Source of the DNA: Burkholderiales bacterium RIFCSPHIGHO2_12_FULL_61_11
Lineage (GTDB): Bacteria > Pseudomonadota > Gammaproteobacteria > Burkholderiales > Burkholderiaceae_C
Assembly: GCA_001770785.1 (NCBI GenBank)
Contig: MERZ01000078.1
Span: forward strand, 8,508 to 16,289
Direction: 5' to 3'
Length of the DNA stretch: 7,782 nt
Position numbers and translations under genes: made by a program
Notes under the pieces: generated by a model
Told to the model about the DNA's origin: nothing
The model's input: only the letters and a program-made list of their open reading frames with translations
Databases searched by the model: none
Shown: one piece after another, positions 6,705 through 7,782 of the stretch
Position numbering within the stretch: the first letter of the stretch is position 1
Layout of the letters: each line of letters begins with the position of its first letter

Positions 6705-6803
6705 AACAGCGTGGCGCGGCAAGCAGCAGGCATGCCGATCGAACTTGTGAGCCCCGGGTGTTGCCTGCGAACAGGACCGTCGAACTTTTATGAAAGGCTG
6801 ATT
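6705..6803 (+). other. Gap between lysR and MFS gene
   Basis: This 99-nt stretch holds a 7-bp inverted repeat (GCAGGCA 6726-6732 with TGCCTGC 6762-6768) with a long 29-nt loop and no following T-run, and an 8-bp direct repeat TCGAACTT (6739-6746 and 6780-6787). Neither is strong enough to call a terminator or operator. No terminator follows lysR, so read-through into the MFS gene is possible. Confidence 0.45.
6793..6797 (+). promoter_or_regulatory. Ribosome binding site supporting a TTG start of the MFS gene
   Basis: AAAGG is 6 nt upstream of TTG 6804. The frame is open further upstream, but an earlier start has no such site. The first in-frame ATG (6822) would cut into the start of the first membrane helix. 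Confidence 0.6.
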
Positions 6804-7782
6804 TTGAAAAACAACTGGTTGATGCTGGGCATTACGCTGGCGATCCAGGCCATGGTATCGATGGCTTTGCTGACTCTGCCTGTGATGGCGCCGGTGGTTG
6901 CCGCTGCGCTGGGGATTTCTTCGGTGTACGTCGGCGTGTATGTGGCCATTGTTTATGTCGGTGCCATGCTGGCCAGCCTGGCCGCCGGCGCGGCGGTGGC
7001 ACGCTTTGGCGCGATTCGCGTCAGCCAGGCCGGCTTGCTGGCCTGCGCGCTGGGTCTGGCGCTGTGCGCGGTCAACTCGGTGCCGGTGATTGCGCTGGGC
7101 GCGCTATTGATCGGCATCGGCTACGGCCCGGTGACACCCGCCAGTTCGCATCTGCTGGCGCGCACCACGCCGGCGCGCAGCCTGTCACTGGTGTTTTCCG
7201 TCAAGCAAACGGGCGTTCCCCTGGGCGGTGTGCTGGCAGGCCTGATCGTGCCGAGCCTGCTGCTGGTAACAGGCTGGCAGGGCGCCTTGCTGCTGGTTTC
7301 GCTGCTGTGCCTGGTCTGCGCCGCCATCGCCCAGCCGATGCGCCTGGAGATGGATGCCGATCGCAATCCGACGGGCCCCTTGTCGCTGGGCAATCTGGCG
7401 CAGCCACTGCGGCTGGTGCTGTCGCACCGGGCGCTGGCGATGCTGGCGGCATGTTCTTTTTTCTTCTCGGCCACGCAGCTGTCACTGGTGACCTATCTGG
7501 TGACCTTTCTGCACGACTCGCTGGGCCAGGGGCTGGTGGCGGCCGGGGTGGCGCTGTCGGTTTCTCAGTTCGCCGGTGTCGGCGGGCGGGTCTTCTGGGG
7601 TTATGTGTCTGACCGTTTCCTGGGCGCGCGCCGCATGCTGGCAGTGCTGGCGGGTCTGATGGCCTTGAGCAGCGTGGCCACGGCATTGTTGAGCACCCGC
7701 ATGCCAACCGCTTTGCTGCTGGGCATCCTGGCGGTGTTTGGCGCCTCCGCGATTGGCTGGAATGGCGTGTACCTGGCCGAGG
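6804..7782 (+). CDS. Major facilitator superfamily transporter, truncated by the window end
   Basis: The frame is open from TTG 6804 to the right edge, giving 326 residues; the stop lies beyond the window. The protein begins 'MKNNWLMLGITLAIQAM' and shows serial hydrophobic segments, about ten of the expected twelve. A loop between the second and third segments reads 'GAAVARFGAIR', a degenerate MFS motif A. Other MFS blocks are 'LLIGIGYGPVTPASS', 'FSVKQTGVPLGGVLAG' (a block common in proteobacterial MFS importers and exporters), a polar central loop 'RLEMDADRNPTG', and 'GRVFWGYVSDRFLGARR' in the second half. The full length is probably near 400 residues. The protein sits in the inner membrane; the substrate cannot be read. 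It follows lysR on the same strand with no clear terminator between them, so it may belong to that regulator's transcription unit or target set. Confidence 0.88.
   Translation, partial: MKNNWLMLGITLAIQAMVSMALLTLPVMAPVVAAALGISSVYVGVYVAIVYVGAMLASLAAGAAVARFGAIRVSQAGLLACALGLALCAVNSVPVIALGALLIGIGYGPVTPASSHLLARTTPARSLSLVFSVKQTGVPLGGVLAGLIVPSLLLVTGWQGALLLVSLLCLVCAAIAQPMRLEMDADRNPTGPLSLGNLAQPLRLVLSHRALAMLAACSFFFSATQLSLVTYLVTFLHDSLGQGLVAAGVALSVSQFAGVGGRVFWGYVSDRFLGARRMLAVLAGLMALSSVATALLSTRMPTALLLGILAVFGASAIGWNGVYLAE

Noticed and set aside
6726..6768. Inverted repeat GCAGGCA/TGCCTGC as terminator of lysR
   Set aside because: The 29-nt loop is long and no T-run follows; chance is likely in GC-rich DNA.
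7064..7612. Plus-strand frame inside the MFS gene, and minus-strand frames over the same stretch
   Set aside because: Ala/Gly/Arg-rich translation with no motif; the MFS frame through the same bases has membrane segments and known blocks.

Overview
The window looks like a chromosomal segment of a high-GC betaproteobacterium. Codon usage, the TRAP and LysR content and the protein style suggest Burkholderiales, perhaps the Alcaligenaceae (Bordetella/Achromobacter/Pusillimonas type). That placement is inference; no marker gene is present. All supported genes are on the + strand, and the window cuts the first and last ones.

Layout. (1) 1-2433, a tight three-gene catabolic cassette: the C-terminus of an N-acyl-D-amino-acid deacylase; a zinc/PLP-dependent D-serine dehydratase-like enzyme that most resembles D-threo-3-hydroxyaspartate dehydratase; and an ornithine-cyclodeaminase-fold NAD(P) reductase that resembles iminosuccinate reductase BhcD. 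(2) 2543-5506, a TRAP transporter in the order small membrane subunit (Q), large membrane subunit (M), periplasmic binding protein (P). Q and M overlap by 4 nt, and M and P are separated by a (GTTA)8.5 tetranucleotide repeat. A strong intrinsic terminator at 5541-5574 closes this block. (3) 5575-5795, a 221-nt leader holding a 23-bp dyad, followed by a LysR-type regulator (5796-6704). (4) 6804 to the right edge, an MFS transporter starting at a TTG codon and cut by the window end.

How the genes may work together (inference). The TRAP system imports a carboxylated compound and the deacylase frees a D-amino acid from an N-acyl form. The PLP enzyme eliminates water from a D-3-hydroxy amino acid. 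If the substrate is D-threo-3-hydroxyaspartate, the immediate product is iminosuccinate, which the neighbouring reductase could capture as L-aspartate before it hydrolyses to oxaloacetate and ammonia. This would be a nitrogen-saving route formally parallel to the BhcB-BhcD half of the beta-hydroxyaspartate cycle but entered from the opposite stereochemistry. It is the most interesting hypothesis here. The second most interesting item is the tetranucleotide repeat in front of the binding-protein gene, a potential slipped-strand (phase-variable) expression switch.
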